Shown here one piece after another: positions 35,183 through 46,876 of a stretch of DNA of 64,000 nucleotides (positions are counted from its first letter, which is position 1; the number at the start of each line of letters is the position of its first letter). The stretch is from Chrysopilus asiliformis. Taxonomy: Eukaryota; Arthropoda; Insecta; Diptera; Rhagionidae. A program made the translations under genes and the position numbers. A model generated the notes under the pieces. That model worked only from the letters and a program-made list of their open reading frames with translations, did no database searches and was not told the DNA's origin. The stretch covers positions 29,551,684 through 29,615,683 of the forward strand of contig OZ035961.1 of NCBI GenBank assembly GCA_964034945.1, written 5' to 3'.

Positions 35183-38144
35183 AGGACGTTGTCATCTGAA
35201 GATATGAATTATAAGACATTTTGTCGACCTCGAAGACAAAAAAATAAATGCGAATTATCCAAGACACCGAAATGCATTGGTTTTTTACGGATTATCGGAT
35301 TTTTTAAGTGGCCGATCCATCTGTTAATAAAAAATGATACCCTTTGTCAAACATTCACACTTATGAAAAAGCTTCTGCCAAATTTCCATATTTAAGACAA
35401 AAACTTTTAAAAAACCCATTTACAAAATATCTTTTGACCACAGAAAGACTTTTTTTAAGTTTCTATTGATTTTTTTGACATCCAAAAACATTTTTTTCGT
35501 ATTATCACCGTAATTCGTTAAATAAATATTTTTTTTTTAAATTCAAACTCCAATAAAGGTCATATTAAAAATTCTTCCTTTTTGTTTGTACGTTGACAAA
35601 TCAACTAAAAACGATATTTTCTCAATTGTGCGTACTTATTATCGATATCTAGACAAATAGATATATCGTCCTTTATCCAACAATTCCATTTAATGATTAT
35701 TGCGCCCATGCATAAATAAGCTTTCATGGTCAAGAGCACTTCCAAATGGTTTCGCACAAAACAAAACCACCGTAAGCATCAATGGTATCAAATACCTGCT
35801 ATAGAAAATATATATTTTATACATTTTCCTGCCAAAATATATAACATAAGTGAAGTTTCCATATCTATTTCCCAGTGTTTTCCCTTTACAGGGTTATTTT
35901 TCCTCCTTTCGTATAGTTGGTTTCGGCCCTTCCGTTTTTCGATTTTTCGGTTTTTTCCATTTTACTTTTTCCCATCCATTCGCTTGTACACTGAGTCTAT
36001 TACGAAAGGTTTATGTCTATAAACATGGAGAGATAACCTTCAGGCAGAAGAGCACTTTATAAGATTTTTGGGTGTATCTTTCGTCTATAGATTTAAGCGT
36101 CTCGAACTGATTACGGAGGTTGATAAAACAAGATATATTTTTATTACGTCAGCAATAATTTTTCATTTGCGTTAGAGCACTTGCCTACCTACGGAATAAA
36201 AGTAAATTAAGATAAAAAGGGAATGAAAATGAAGGTCCAATTGAACGAAAATAAATCAACAAATTAATTAACTGATGTATGTCCTTGTAAATTGGGATCT
36301 AGGCTAAAATTATTTGATGATAGCTTTTTACCCACCTGTTTCTTAACCATTAGACTACCACCGCCAGCCGACACATATTTTTAACCAGACTATTTCCCAT
36401 AATGTTCTACCATGAAACATAGTACATAGTAAATACAGGCTTAATAGATATTCAACTAAATCGCCGCAATATCTTTATTCATGTAATTGTTTTTATCAAT
36501 TTAGTGCTCACCAATGTTTTATCATCAAATTACATTAAACATGAGAATTATATTTAATATCTAAAATAGCAAATTAAAGGAGTTAAAGGACAAAATAATA
36601 AATAAAAAATTAAACTAGAAAATATATTTTGATATGTTGAAATATATTTTAGAGAGTACATTGTGTAACAATTTACTGAATAACATTTAGCGGATTTTTT
36701 TTTGTTGCAATATCAAAATCATTGAAAGAAATATTTATTGTCAATCCAGGACAAGATGAGCGGGTAGGGGTGTGTGAAAGGGTCCCACAGAGGACAAAAA
36801 TATTGTGAATTGTGTTTTTCTTCAGGAAACAAATCATGATTGGAAGCAAATTCTAAATATTAAATCCGGGCAAAAAAAAATTACTGAAATTGCGCCGCAT
36901 CTTGTAAACAGATAGCGGCGCGGCGCCAAGGTTTAAATTAAGAGTCACACAGTATGAAACAAACAAAAATCCAGTATTCTGACTTGTTCACGATTCATAA
37001 ACAAACACAATTGAAATATCGAAAATGTCAAAAAAAGATAAATTTCTAAAAAAATAAGGAACAACCTTAAAAATTCTTACAAATCATATCAAGGCATAAG
37101 GATACAGAATAGAAATACACACAAAGGATTGCAAACATAAATTTGGTAGCCATAATTTTAATAACATTTATTTATTTTCTGATAAAGAGGATGCCCCATA
37201 AACGCACCGCAAAACTTTCAGTTTGACCAGAATGTGGGCGAACACCACAGCAAACCAATAGCAAACCAATCGAAATATTTAATTTACGCACGCACGAATG
37301 TGTATGTTTAATCAAACGATTTCGACCCAAACACAAATTGAAAATTCCGCTAGCACATATGTTTGATTTATAAGTAAGCTGCATGCAATTTGGCTATGTT
37401 TTATGCAAATTTTTGGCCAGCAAATATTGTATATGTTGCTATAGCCTGATAGAAAACCACTCAACATAGAACTAGGATATAGAATAAAGTACGTATCTAC
37501 AGGCTATACAGATTGAACTAAATATATCACTGTTTTAAACCCCTTTTTCTCTTATATTCGCCCGGAAATACGGGCGGTGCCCGTGGAAAGGCGAAAAATG
37601 TAACGGCACGAGGTAAAAAATATTGAAGCCAGTATCTAGCTTAGATATCTGTTTCCGATATGTCAGTCGCTATATTTACTATCAAAAAGCATACATGGGA
37701 AAGTTAGTCGTTGGAATTTTTTTTATGAAATATTGTGATTTTTTATCAAAATATCATGCTGTTCGTTGTGTATGTTGATTTGAATAGCTTTTTCATAGTT
37801 GTAAGAGTTAACATTAAAAAAAAATATCTCAACGTTTTGTATTAAACGATTTTGTTCCGAATTTTCGCTTTAATTTTAAGAGTGAATCTGACGGGCAAAA
37901 ATTAAACTTGACATTTTGAAATAGCTATTTAAAATTTAAATATTTTTTTTGTTAGTTTTCCACGATGCAATTTGAATTTCCTGCAAATTCAGTAATAAGA
38001 GAAAGTCAGTTACCATTATAGTGTATAAAATTTAATAGAAAATAAAATTTGCACGGAAAATGCTTGGTTTAAAATCATATTTTAAAAATTGAAAAAAAAT
38101 GGTTTGCGGCAACACAGAAGATACTTTTCAATATATCTGCATTA
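35183..38144. other. AT-rich intergenic stretch, no gene recognised
   Basis: Apart from ATTATCGG relics near 35,250-35,300, no feature is supported. Confidence 0.4.
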
Positions 38145-38330
38145 AAATTGGGCATGCAACGAATATCTGTGTTAAATTTCAGGCCAATCGATTTGGTAAT
38201 TTTCTTATGGACGAGTAACATGCAGCACGACCTATTTTTTACAACCTCTCCTTACTCTGCTGGTCCTCCCGGACGAGTTGAAAGACATTTGAAATATTGT
38301 ATGAGTTCGATGGTTATAAAAATTAATATT
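38145..38330 (+). repeat. Fragment related to the 22.6-kb repeat
   Basis: TTAAATTTCAGGCCAATCGA, GAGTAACATGCAGC and ACCTCTCCTTACTCTGC parallel the ~161-bp unit at 22,700-22,860. Confidence 0.45.
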
Positions 38331-38981
38331 AAGTTTGGCAAAAAATCGAACTGCTCCTTCTATCATACAAAGGAAGCTGTTTTTGCAGTTTCCTTCAGAA
38401 GTGTGTATTGTAAGGAACATGTTTTGTAAAACAAAACATAAGAAAAGCTACAATTGCCATGGGCCAATTGTCAAATACTTATATGAGGACAGAAAATTTT
38501 TTTTAAAAACCCACATGTATAGAAGGGGGGAAAACGTAGTCCAATTGGATTTCGATACATGGAACAGTTATATAAAATCATATTCTAAGCACATTTTGTT
38601 TTAATAAATTTTTCGATACGATGCACCGTTTCCAAGAAAATCCCAAAAAACTATTTCATTTGTATGAGGGAGGATGGGAGGGGAGGAGCGGTACAACTGG
38701 ATTTTGATGTACGGATGAGCTATGTAAAATCCTATTCTAAACACATTTGATATTTATAACTTTTTCAATAGACTGACTGTTTGATTAATATGAGGAAAGT
38801 CGAAAGGAATGGTCCGATTTTGCCCATTAACGAACTTAGCCTTGTTATTTAAGAAAAACGCAATTGCAAAAATTTCAGACATGCGGAAATTAAAATCTTT
38901 TGTCATCCCAAATACCCTGGTGTAGTTCATTTTTGTGTCCGACAATTGGTTCGATGCGTTACAAATGATATACTCAATCTA

Positions 38982-39525
38982 TAAGGACATAACAATTCTG
39001 TATTTTAATAAAAACGCACACAAAAACTTTTTTTATGATCTGGCAATGCTAAAACGTCAGTAAAGGTTTACATTTTTATCATGGTGAAGTTCACGAACGA
39101 GCAATGCCACACAGCTGGTCAAACAAATGATCTATCGAAGGATAAGTTCGGTAATCGTGTAATCTCGAGAAATGGTCCGGTCGAATGGCCACCTTTATCC
39201 TCGCTCATGCGATTTAACGCCGTTGGATTTCTTTTTATGGGGTTATGTTAAGTTGTTGGTTTATGCCAACAAGCCAACAACGCTAGAGGAGCTCAGAAAC
39301 AATATCGAACGCGAAATTGCCAACGTTCCGGCCGATATGTGTGGAAGAGTGGTGAAAAATTGGCTCCAAAGAATCAATCAGCAAACGTGCTTGCGTTCGA
39401 CATCGAATTTCACAACATCGAATTTCAAACTTAAATGTAACATGTCCACTACACCTGGAATAAATTTCAGCCCGATATCTCAATTATTCTGTGTTTTATT
39501 TAAATACAAAATTGTTATGTCCTTA
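38982..39525 (+). mobile_element. Internally deleted DD41D element, copy 2 (both ends present)
   Basis: The left TIR AAGGACATAACAATTCTGTA and the right end ACAAAATTGTTATGTCCTT are inverted repeats with TA at each edge. The ~540-bp body contains an N-terminal fragment joined to the catalytic end. It is structurally complete as a non-autonomous unit and inserted in a family A repeat. Confidence 0.75.
39081..39440 (+). pseudogene. DD41D transposase remnant
   Basis: ATG at 39,081 opens MVKFTNEQCHTAG: an N terminus fused to the second-Asp region, the same junction as the 1.3-kb copy. The third-Asp block PRSCDLTPLDFFLWGYVK follows, but a 7-bp insertion (TTATCCT) near 39,195 breaks the frame before it. 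The C-terminal stretch ELRNNIEREIANVPADMCGR is better preserved than in copy 1. Inactive. Confidence 0.75.
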
Positions 39526-39570
39526 TTGAAAGACCCGATACTTCTATATGACTCCCATATAGAGAATAAT

Positions 39571-39733
39571 AATTATTTGGGGCTGCCCAAAAAACATGTT
39601 GCGCTAATTTTCACTTTTTCTAACCTTCTCTCCTTGCCGAGCTTTCTTGTATGGATTTTAATAATCTCGTCACAATTCCGTAGACTACCCTTCTCTCTGC
39701 CCTAAAATATATGACATATTTGATGGATAACCG
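39571..39733. other. Short spacer
   Basis: It includes GGGGCTGCCCAAAAAACATG near 39,581, resembling the sequence at 25,410; otherwise nothing is seen. Confidence 0.3.
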
Positions 39734-39983
39734 TAAGGCACTTGGCACACCGAATGCGAATTCGCACCGCATTGCGAAAAAGTTCAAGTTTACCATGCGA
39801 TCTTATATCATATGTCATCTACATGAGCTCTAATTTTGTATTACGTAACAATGCGGTCTCCCCAAAATGGCAGTCTCTGCAAAGTTAGAACTCATGTAGA
39901 TTACATACAATATAAGATGGCTTGAAAAGTTTGAACTTTTTCGCTATTCGGTGCGAATTCGCATTCGGTGTGCCAAGTGCCTA
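39734..39983. mobile_element. Fold-back MITE, ~250 bp
   Basis: Arms of about 100 bp start AGGCACTTGGCACACCGAAT and include GCGAATTCGCACCG; they are near-perfect inverse copies around a ~40-bp centre, with TA at each edge. A second copy lies at 55,981. No coding capacity. Confidence 0.75.
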
Positions 39984-42956
39984 ACTCAGATTGCAGTTTA
40001 TTGATCAAACTTTAGTCTGAATTTTTTATATCAAATATTTGACAACTGCCAATTTGTCGTTTTACTTTTAGTATACACCGCAGGCGAAAAAACACTACTT
40101 TACCCCTTGGGCAGTAGGAGAGGGCGTTTCCAGAAGCCTGTACCAACGCGGCTGTTGCACCTGTCTTTTTACGCGTATGTTGTCATAATACACGTCTTCT
40201 CATCAACGGTGACCACCCATTACCAATGGGACAAAAAATATAGTTTTTACTTTATTAAAACCCATTGAATTCTTTATATGCTACCTAGTAATTTTCTTTA
40301 ACAAACGTATAAATATCTACATACAAATATTTGTACAAATACATGTATGCAAATATTTCTATCAACAAATTTACTTGATTACTACAAATAAGAGATTGTA
40401 TTTTGTAGCTTTCAGAAAATTGCTACTAAAATTATATTTAATGAAGTTAATTTTCAATTTCCTGCCAAAAAATTTATAGCGAGAAACTTCCGTCTCAAAT
40501 AAATTTTTATTACTTACGAAAGCAACGTAAATTCTTCTAACATGGCCGTATGAAATTGAATTACAATATCCATGGGAAATAGCAGTAATCCATCATGTTT
40601 GTAATAAACTTACCTGAAAAAAGAAGAAAAAAATAATTGATTAGAATAAAATTGTAAAATTCCAGTTGCTTAATTAACAAAAAATCCCAAGAAATTAACA
40701 TAAAACAAAGATCCAATTAACAATGATTACCACCGGGGTATCAAATTAACTCGCAGCAATTGATTTCTGTATACGAATTAATGTTTTGCAACAATCAATG
40801 TTATGTACAGCAAAAATCTATATACAAAGAATCAATTTAGATATTCTTGTGTATTCACAAGAATTGGATAGAAACCATTAAGATATTTCTGATCAAATCA
40901 ATAATCGATTTAAACTGCTAACTCAATTAAAAAGTAACTCGATTGCCGAAAAATTTATTCCAAGTCATTTGCTTAAATAATGTTTATTGACATGGTAATT
41001 TTAGATCCCAACCGACGAAGGAGCTTTTCGCTTTTCTCCTTGGCGTTTTTTTTCCCTTGATTTTTCGCAAACTCGAATCCTTTTTCAATCAAAAAACATA
41101 TATAGCTGGTATAGTTTGGGGTAACTAATCAAAATTTTGTTGGTTTTGGGGATAGCATGGAAAGTGGTTGGAAAAATACATGTTGATGGAAATGAGAAGC
41201 AATCTAATGTTTGGTATTTATATTAGTAGTACCTATAGAACAGTCGGTTATACAGAGGAAATGATTATGCTAATATAAACGTTAAGTAGTGCCCGACGCC
41301 GCCGTCGATAGTAAAACATAGAGAATTCACCTGAAAAGCAATTTAACCTTCGTCAGAGAACAGCGAAAAAAAAAAACATGGAGAAACCTCAATTTATTTA
41401 ACAAGAAAGAAAGCTATTCTGTTGTAGACTTAAATAATATTTTCGACTTGTATTTAGTGTAAAACTGTAAGGTTTTTTATTAACTGTATTTAAATCTGTG
41501 TAATTGTATGATGTATAAAACTTTGAAGCTACATGCGGCTACGAATTTGAATCGAATACTATCAACTGCAGAACATAACAAGAAGCCGAAGCATAAACAG
41601 AAGAAAAGGCAATTTGTAGCTGAAAATTTAACTTTTGTTTCATTTGGTTCCTTTTTCGCTTGGCGGATTTGTTCCGGGGTATAAATTTGTATTTTGCGTG
41701 TGTACTCAAACTAATAATTTCCTCAAAGTCAAATATTTATATTCCAAGTGTGTACACAAATCAATATCAAACAGCTTGCCCTAGTGAGCAAACATCTATC
41801 CCCCTACCATATATAAATATGTATACATATATTGGTTATAGAAATATATAACGAACTTTTAACTGGCTAAAATTCGCTAGGATACATCTATACAACAACA
41901 CGATTAAGGGAAGAAGTAACTAAACTATAGCGCAATGTTCGTGAAAAGCGGAAAAGTATTTCCCACTATAAATGTTGCCATACAAACTTCCAGTCAGTCC
42001 GTTAACCAGTTCCAATGTGTACAATTTACATTATACACATTTTTAGTTATAGTTTTTGTATATGTTTTTATTCTCATTCGGTACATACTCATACATTTGT
42101 GCTAATATGGCGTTGTTAACTGAACGGGCCGAAAACTACCCCGATCAAAGTGCAAAGTTCTTCGCAAGCTCCTATCAAATCGTATTTGAAACAGGGTGAA
42201 AAAATGCATATTAAACCGTTCCAATGCACAACATGAACAGAGAGCTATTTCGAAATTGGTGAATTAAAAATGCTAAGGGTACATTCTTGTAAAATAGAGG
42301 GTGTAAAAGTAATTTTCTATTTTCATTCGCTTTGTCTTAATGAAAAACAAAAAAGAAATTTCAGTAGTTTAATTGAGTTTTTAATGAGATAGAAGGTACA
42401 CCAGTTATGATACACCAGTTATTACTGAGGCCCTGCTAAAATATTTTCAGTTTCGAATTGTTTGTTTGGGTGAAATTTGTTATTGTGGTATGGTATTAAT
42501 TTTACAACTGTATATTTAAGAAAAGAAAACACCTCATGTGCACATCCCAAGACTTTCTGATATTTAAACTCCTTTCAAGCTCCAAAAATTCAGTGTTTTA
42601 AATCTTAAAATTATATCTCAGCTTTTGACTGTGACGGGTCTGTGACTTTAGAGATTCGCATTTATGGAAAAAAAGTTCTTTAAAGAACTTGTCAAAACAT
42701 AAATAAATAAGAAACTGTAAGGTTTTTTTCCATTTTTGATTATCTAATATAGTTTTAAACATGATCAGTAGCATAACCAGCCCAGATTCTTAAACATTTT
42801 ATCTATTGAAGGTAAACCGTCCTATTACCGAAATCTTACGGACTTGTTTGTCTATTTTAATTCACAAGATTTTAATAAATGATGAATAATTTGTTTTTGT
42901 TGTATTTTACAGTAAATAGGGGTCTAAAAATTTGATCAAACGTGTGAAACTTATAA
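39984..42956. other. AT-rich intergenic stretch, no gene recognised
   Basis: No supported gene or repeat boundary; homopolymer runs only. Confidence 0.4.
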
Positions 42957-43829
42957 AAAAACATAACAAAAGCTATAATTGTCAATCTGGCAACACGTAT
43001 TGTGATTTAAGTGAACGGCGAACAGTTGTATCAAAATTCCACTTTAAAGTCAAACTTTTCAATAAAATTTTTTAAAATTTATTCCAATCGGATTTTGATG
43101 TATGGGAGTTTTATATAGAATAAAACATAGTTTTATGTAGAATATCTAAATAACTTTTGTTCTTGCACTTTTTTGATAAAATGCACCGTTTTTGAGATAT
43201 TCGCGAAAAACGATTTCGTTCGTATGGGGGGTACCCCACCTAATGGTCCATTTTTTCCCATGAACGAACTTAGCCTTGCATTTTACGAAAAACGAATCTG
43301 CGTAAAATTTCAAGTCTCTAGCTCAATCCGCGCCACAGACGGATAGACGGACGGACAGACGGACAGACGGACAGACGGACAGACCGACAGACGGACGGAC
43401 AGACGGACGGACAGACGGACGGACAGACCTAATGGTCCATTTTTTCCCATGAACGAACTTAGCCTTGCATTTTACGAAAAACGAATCTGCGTAAAATTTC
43501 AAGTCTCTAGCTCAACGGACAGACGGACGGACAGACGGACGGACAGACGGACGGACAGACGGACGGACAGACGGACGGACAGACGGACGGACAGACGGAC
43601 GGACAGACGGACGGACAGACGGACGGACAGACGGACGGACAGACGGACGGACAGACGGACGGACAGACGGACGGACATGCAAAATTCAATTTTTTTATCA
43701 TTCTTTTTATCATTCTATTATATTTGATTGGATAGGTGTAATTCATTTTTTTAAGTGATGCCGGGATATTGGCGTTACAAACGGTAAGGCAAATTTAATA
43801 TACCCTTTGGTTTCACCATACGGGTATAA
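42957..43829 (+). repeat. Family A GTCY repeat with expanded microsatellite
   Basis: The order matches the 27.7-kb copy: ACATAACAAAAGCTATAATT start, CACCGTTTTTGAGATATTCG, TTAGCCTTGCATTTTACG, microsatellite, hairpin TATACCCTTTGG...CCATACGGGTATA. An 87-bp segment (43,240-43,326) is repeated at 43,429-43,515, each followed by GACGGACA-type repeats (43,335-43,428 and 43,514-43,678). Confidence 0.75.
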
Positions 43830-43834
43830 TTAGT

Positions 43835-44040
43835 TCAGTAATTGTCTTCTATATGATTTTCTAAAATAAGTTTTTCATCCTATTACCTGACAAAATATAT
43901 CAGTTGTGATTAACACAAAACTTTCCTCTGCAATATTTAATTTCGAAAAAAAGAAAAATATGTTAAACATAATATTTTTTCAAATATCTCGAGGACCGCT
44001 AAATATACTTAAAAACCGTAAAACCGAAAACTGAAAATTT
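43835..44040 (-). repeat. Family D repeat, inverted copy
   Basis: ATATATCAGTTGTGATTAAC and CTCTGCAATATTTAATTTCG are the complement of the 22.55-kb block. Confidence 0.45.
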
Positions 44041-44340
44041 TATTTCCTATTAATTTGGTTCATGCATTTTTTCATAAAAGTGCATAGTTTTCGAAAGATT
44101 TTTAAAAAACGGTATTTTTTTAAAAAAAAAATTTATGGAACGTACCCGTATAGCAACCGTTACTTTTTCAAAAGTTGACAGAAAACTACGATTTTTGGAA
44201 AACTTATTCACAAAAAATTTCAAGCTAGGTCAACGCGTTCTCGAGTTATTTAAGATACATAAAACGGACAGACCGACAGGCAGATGCACGGACATTCTCA
44301 TAATTTTGCCTGAAACGGATATCGTACTAAAAAAATTTTT
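44041..44340 (+). repeat. Family B repeat, truncated at its hairpin end
   Basis: AGTTGACAGAAAACTACGAT, CAACGCGTTCTCGAGTT, a short GACAGACCGACAGGC stretch and GCCTGAAACGGATATCGTAC match the complement of 52,932-53,208. The terminal hairpin is replaced by the mariner fragment. Confidence 0.6.
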
Positions 44341-44342
44341 TT

Positions 44343-44946
44343 TTACCTACGAGGGCGATGCTCCAACTTCTTTAACCCGTCTGAAAAATACGTTTTCTCG
44401 AGGTCTGCAAAGTAGGCCTCCGTAGCGGCGATGACCTCCTCATTCGACTCAAATTTCTGCCCGGCGAGGGACTTTTTCAAGTTTGGAAACAAAAAGAAGT
44501 CGCACGGGGCCAAATCTGGAGAATACGGTGGATGGGGCAGCAGTTCGTAGCCCAATTCGACCAATTTGGCCGTGGCGACGGCGGAGGTGTGAGCCGGTGC
44601 GTTGTCATGGTGGAAGAGCACTTTTTTCTTCGCCAAATGGGGCCGTTTTTTCTGCAATTCGGCGTCGAATCGTCCCAATAATTCGGTATAGTAGAGCCCT
44701 GTGATCGTTTTGCCCTTCTCCAGGTGGTCGATGTAGATCACACCTTGTGAATCCCAGAAAACGGTGGCCATCACCTTTCCGGCAGATAGGACAGTCTTCG
44801 CCTTCTTCGGAGCACGTTCGCCGGGTAAAGTCCACTGTTTCGACTGTTCCTTAGTCTCTGGTGTGTACCAGTGGATCCATGTTTCGTCGACGGTCACGAA
44901 ACGACGCAGAAACTCCTTCGAATTGTGCTTAAACTTATTAAAGTGT
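44343..44946 (-). pseudogene. Mariner (DD34D) transposase fragment
   Basis: A minus frame of about 195 residues holds the DDD catalytic domain: VDETWIHW (first Asp), HHDNAPAHTS (second Asp) and PDLAPCDFFLFP (third Asp), with exactly 34 residues between the last two, the mariner signature. The N-terminal HTH half is gone: the frame meets MITE sequence at ~44,948. The C terminus stops at LEHRPRR inside the last conserved block. No TIRs remain. It is a different lineage from the DD41D elements, and its subfamily was not decided. Confidence 0.85.
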
Positions 44947-44948
44947 TT

Positions 44949-45019
44949 GTCAGGCCTTTTTGACTAACAACTAAATATTTGAAAAAGGCTTAAAACTGTC
45001 GTGGCAGTTAGAGTGTTAA
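44949..45019 (-). repeat. End fragment of TTAA MITE element 3
   Basis: AAAACTGTCGTGGCAGTTAG followed by AGTGTTAA is the complement of the left end of the element at 53,851. It ends in TTAA (45,016-45,019) and is joined on the left to the mariner fragment. Confidence 0.65.
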
Positions 45020-46876
45020 ATACACCTTGCACCTACTGCAATTTGTATTAATTTTGGTTCAGGTTTTTTTCTTTCAGAGCCCTTAACATTTTGTACTGCA
45101 CCACGGATTTAAAATAGATAAAAAGCTACCGAAACCAGTTACTATTTAACACCTGAAAATCTTGCCAAATGATTTTTTTATAATTCTTTTCAAGCAAACA
45201 TAATGTTGAGTTAAATCTTGAGATCCAAATTCCTTGACCTATGGAAAGAAAACTTCTCTTTTTTTTCTCAGCATAACCGAGTAGCAAAGAAAAGATAAGA
45301 AAAATGTGCGCGCTCACAGGAAAATTTTTTTTTTCCAATCTTGGGCCAAAGAAACTTAGAGGCGAATATTTAATTTATTGCAATTCACATATAGAAAAAC
45401 CTAAAATACTCCCAATTCATTGGTTAAAGAAACAAAAATAGGTTAATACTTGCCCAAAAATTATAAATAAGATATAATGAAAATAACATTGTATTAGTTG
45501 TAGTTTTTGTTTCAAGTTGGTTGAAATTACTTGGTGAAGATTTACACGTAATTATGACGACGGACAAAAGTATGGTACGTGACAGGAGAGTTCAATAAAT
45601 GATTTAACGAAACATGCTGATACAACATCCAATTTGGAGCATTTAGGGATGCCCTATTGGGCAATAAAATGGGAACTGATGAAAGAAAGGTCACCAAATA
45701 GAGACTAAAACGAACGACATAAAGATGTCTGCAAGATAGTTTCTTTTTTTTCTCCTTTCTGCCTTTCTTTCTATTTCTTATAACATCTTTCATTTTATTT
45801 CAACTCCTTCGAGAAGGGATTTTCTTTTAGTAAGTCCTATTAAGTAATATGTTCAGTTTTATGACAAGGCAGTATACCTTGGAAAAGGGGGAAATCCTTA
45901 AGGTCGGTGTTATTATATTTGATTGGATAGAATTTTAGTATCTCAGGTATCCTTTTATTATTGGAATCTATACCAAAGATACCGTATCTATAGTTAGGTA
46001 AAAGCCCAATATAAAACTATAATAAACCGAAATGTAACAAAAGCCAATAAAATCGCACTTTAATAAATTTTCGAAGGAATTCAATGGGAAGGTATCTAAC
46101 GAGGAAAATCAATGCGTTCGATTATATCAATATTTAATCACATACAATCTGTTTGGATTTGCACCTAACTCCTACTCATATATACAAATAATGAATGTTT
46201 TCAAACATTTCTTGAACTTTTTCAGAATTTTTTTTTACCCGGATTCTTCAATTAAGTGATATAATATTGTTATAATAGTGATTTTCCACAAATGGCAATC
46301 CGGGACAAGATTTTGTTCTAAAAAATTTGTTATTTCTTTGGTGTTCTACACCTAAATATTTTTCTTCAAATTGATGTAGCTGTTTTTATGACCACTGGTT
46401 TTTCTTTTTTTTTCAAGGCTCTATCGAGACTCTATGGAAAGGAAGTCGAATTGAGGGATGTCCGGAAAATGCTCTCCTAAATGAAATGATACTTAATTTG
46501 TTATGAAATTAAATTATAACTTGTTAGTCAATCAAGAAACGATCAAGTAAATTTTATTTTTGTTCGAAAAACCGTCCCTAGAAAATATCGTTTTTTTTAA
46601 TTGCGTAAAAATCAGTCATTTGAATACGCCCATAGTAAACTGACCCCCCGGGAAGTGATTTCAAGAAAACAAAACCTTTTTTTTGCCGTGGATCGCTGCA
46701 TAATCTAAAAGCAAAATCAAGTTGCCGACTCCTGCTCCGGGGAGGCGAAAATTTTGATATTATTTGCTAATTTTAGTAAAACTTTTCTCCACTATTAAAT
46801 CATAATTCCGCGCACCTCAACGCTAAAATTTCTATATATTTCAAACTTCAATTTCGTGAAAAATTCGTTGGGGTTC
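45020..46876. other. AT-rich intergenic stretch, no gene recognised
   Basis: No supported feature beyond a C/T-rich run near 45,740-45,780. Confidence 0.4.

Larger units (their letters stand above)
38431..39570 (+). repeat. Family A repeat split by a DD41D derivative
   Basis: The left part (38,431-38,981) runs from ACAAAACATAAGAAAAGC to GTTACAAATGATATACTC. The expected terminal hairpin resumes only after the inserted element, as TATATGACTCCCATATAG at ~39,546. The microsatellite is missing. It belongs to the older subfamily with 8.3 and 26.9 kb. Confidence 0.5.

Noticed and set aside
35726..36062. Hydrophobic frames of 70-98 codons
   Set aside because: Phe/Leu-rich translations of T-rich DNA in two overlapping frames; no supporting motif.
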